Made by a program: the position numbers and the translations under genes
Shown: piece by piece, positions 35,739-37,190 of the stretch
Position numbering within the stretch: position 1 is the first letter of the stretch
Layout of the letters: each line of letters begins with the position of its first letter
Assembly: GCA_031264015.1 (NCBI GenBank)
Contig: JAISET010000027.1
Span: forward strand, 1-37,190
DNA: 37,190 nucleotides
Source of the DNA: Deltaproteobacteria bacterium
GTDB lineage: Bacteria > Desulfobacterota > Desulfarculia > Adiutricales > Adiutricaceae
Reading direction: 5' to 3'
The notes under the pieces: generated by a model
Seen by the model: only the letters and a program-made list of their open reading frames with translations
What the model was told of the DNA's origin: nothing
Databases searched by the model: none

Positions 35739-36806
35739 TTGACACTAGATCCCGAAGCCAGGCTCAGGCAGCATCTGACCCAGATCACCCCGCCCAACCA
35801 GGCCCTGAAAGAAACCGCCATGCAGAGGGAGCTGGACCTGGCCAAGCCCAGGGGCTCCCTGGGCCGGCTGGAGCACCTGGCCGTCCAGTTGGTCTCCATC
35901 CAGAACACCTTGCGCCCCCGCCACCAGAACAAGCTCATCGTCGTCTGCGCGGGGGACCACGGCGTGGTGGACGAGGGGGTCAGCCCCTACCCCTCCGACG
36001 TGACCATCCAGCAGATCGCCAACTTCCAAAAAGGCGGCGGGGCCATCACCACCCTGGGCCGCACGGTGGGGGCCAAAGTGCTCCTCCTGGACGTGGGCAT
36101 CAATGGCGACCTGCCCCCCCACCCCGGCAGAATCGACAAAAAGATCGCCAGGGGCACCCAAAACATGGCCAAGGGTCCGGCCATGACCAGGGAGCAGGCG
36201 GTTTTGAGCATCCTGGCCGGACTCGAGACCGTCCTGGCCGAGCCCGAGGTCGACCTGGTGGCCGCGGGCGAGATGGGCATCGGCAACACCACGCCCTCCT
36301 CGGCCATCGCGAGCGTTCTGACCGGCATGACCCCCGAGGAGGCCACCGGCCGGGGCTCCGGCCTGGCCCCCGAGAAGATCGCCCACAAGGCGGGAGTCAT
36401 CAAAAAGTCCATCGAGCTCAACAAGCCCGACCCCGACGACCCCATAGACGTCCTCGCCAAGGTGGGCGGGCTCGAGATCGGGGCCATGGTCGGGGTCTGC
36501 CTGGGCGGCGCCATGCGCGGGGCCGGGGTGGTCATAGACGGCTTCATAGGGGCGGCGGCGGCGCTGCTGGCCGACCGGCTCTCCCCGGGTCTCGCCAACT
36601 TCCTGATCGCCGGGCACCGCTCCAAAGAGAAGGCCCACTTCGCCGTTCTCGAGCACCTGGGCCTCAGGCCCCTTCTGGACCTCGAGATGTGGCTGGGCGA
36701 GGGCAGCGGGGCCGCCGTGGCCATGTTCGTCCTCCAGTGCGCCTGCACCCACTACAACGAGATGAGAACCCTGGCCGAGGCCGGGGTCGACGACACGGTC
36801 GAATAG
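35739..36806 (+). CDS. cobT: nicotinate-nucleotide-dimethylbenzimidazole phosphoribosyltransferase
   Basis: 355 residues from TTG 35739, chosen because AAGGGAG lies seven bases ahead and the length and N-terminus then match the family. The longer frame to 35487 is translated spacer. CobT activates 5,6-dimethylbenzimidazole (or another base) to the alpha-ribotide used as the lower ligand of cobalamin. Motifs: PRGSLGRLE, GDHGVVDEGVS, NFQKGGGAI, AAGEMGIGNTT, GFIGAAAALLA, AGHRSKEKAH and LGEGSGAA with the catalytic Glu region. No other cob gene is adjacent; the only other B12-linked feature is the tandem riboswitch unit some 4.5 kb to the left. Confidence 0.95.
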   Translation: MTLDPEARLRQHLTQITPPNQALKETAMQRELDLAKPRGSLGRLEHLAVQLVSIQNTLRPRHQNKLIVVCAGDHGVVDEGVSPYPSDVTIQQIANFQKGGGAITTLGRTVGAKVLLLDVGINGDLPPHPGRIDKKIARGTQNMAKGPAMTREQAVLSILAGLETVLAEPEVDLVAAGEMGIGNTTPSSAIASVLTGMTPEEATGRGSGLAPEKIAHKAGVIKKSIELNKPDPDDPIDVLAKVGGLEIGAMVGVCLGGAMRGAGVVIDGFIGAAAALLADRLSPGLANFLIAGHRSKEKAHFAVLEHLGLRPLLDLEMWLGEGSGAAVAMFVLQCACTHYNEMRTLAEAGVDDTVE

Positions 36807-36858
36807 ATCAAAATACAGATGCGCGCCCGGCGCTTGTCGTCACTCCTAAACACGCAAT

Positions 36859-36906
36859 AAACCCGCTCTGATGGCGAGGTTCGCTAGCCGCCAGTAGCGG
36901 GTTTTT
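36859..36906 (+). terminator. intrinsic terminator of cobT
   Basis: AAACCCGCT (36859-36867) pairs with AGCGGGTTT (36896-36904), with an inner TGGCG/CGCCA stem, ending in five T. Confidence 0.85.
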
Positions 36907-37190
36907 CATTTAAACGAGCTATTTGTACCAAAGTTACTTTTGGATTTTTACATTATTTATTTTCAATATTAGCATTCTGTTTAATTGCTATCGCTTATTT
37001 CTACTGTAGCATTTTAAAAATATACGAAGCATAATGTTAATAAACGATAAGCAATTACATAATAATATTAACTAATAACTACAACATATGAAAAATTATA
37101 ATAATAATTGTATAAATATTCGCAAAAAAAATGCTAATTTGCTATCACTAAAAGTTATCAGTCGCTTTCCACGTATTATCAAACCATTGA
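36907..37190. other. AT-rich end of window
   Basis: AT-rich sequence with no open frame of note and no RNA gene recognised. Confidence 0.5.

Overview
The window comes from a Gram-negative bacterium with a strongly GC-rich core genome. The evidence is lipopolysaccharide Kdo transferase WaaA, a TonB-dependent receptor, an autotransporter and a lipoprotein transglycosylase. The gene families and a SecB-like/waaA pair would suit a Desulfobacterota (deltaproteobacterial) lineage, but that assignment is an inference from general resemblance. Coding GC is high in housekeeping genes (waaA, nadE, ilv genes, pyrE, gapA, cobT). It drops visibly in several accessory blocks and in AT-rich spacers. Intergenic DNA is unusually long and full of decayed genes, hairpins and short tandem repeats.

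Region by region. 1-2121 is AT-rich accessory DNA. It holds a HepT/MntA (HEPN/nucleotidyltransferase) toxin-antitoxin pair with a frameshifted toxin, bracketed by a 96-bp direct repeat and an IS66-like palindrome. 2122-5885 is a GC-rich block: SecB-like chaperone, waaA, an exported protein and rsmD. 5886-14655 is a low-GC island with a TonB receptor, a complete periplasmic-binding-protein/permease/ATPase uptake system of the iron-siderophore/cobalamin type, and a DUF4143 ATPase. It ends at a second, 5'-truncated copy of rsmD, so the island sits between two rsmD copies. 16053-20341 is an autotransporter gene split by an ISAzo13-type insertion sequence. Removing the element and one TTA target repeat restores the reading frame exactly.

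20689-29398 is metabolic: nadE (reverse strand), a DUF465 small protein, the branched-chain amino acid genes ilvB, ilvN and ilvC, and pyrE. 29399-31456 is about 2 kb with no intact gene. On the reverse strand it contains a promoter, two cobalamin riboswitch aptamers in tandem, an intrinsic terminator after the first, a frame-broken short gene and a final terminator. 31457-33608 has a MltB-type lytic transglycosylase and a LOG-family protein, both on the reverse strand. 34352-36806 has gapA and cobT.

The most unusual items are the tandem B12 riboswitch unit that no longer leads into an intact gene, the rsmD duplication flanking a low-GC transport island, and the very clean ISAzo13 disruption of the autotransporter. 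No CRISPR array, rRNA, tRNA or prophage module was recognised.
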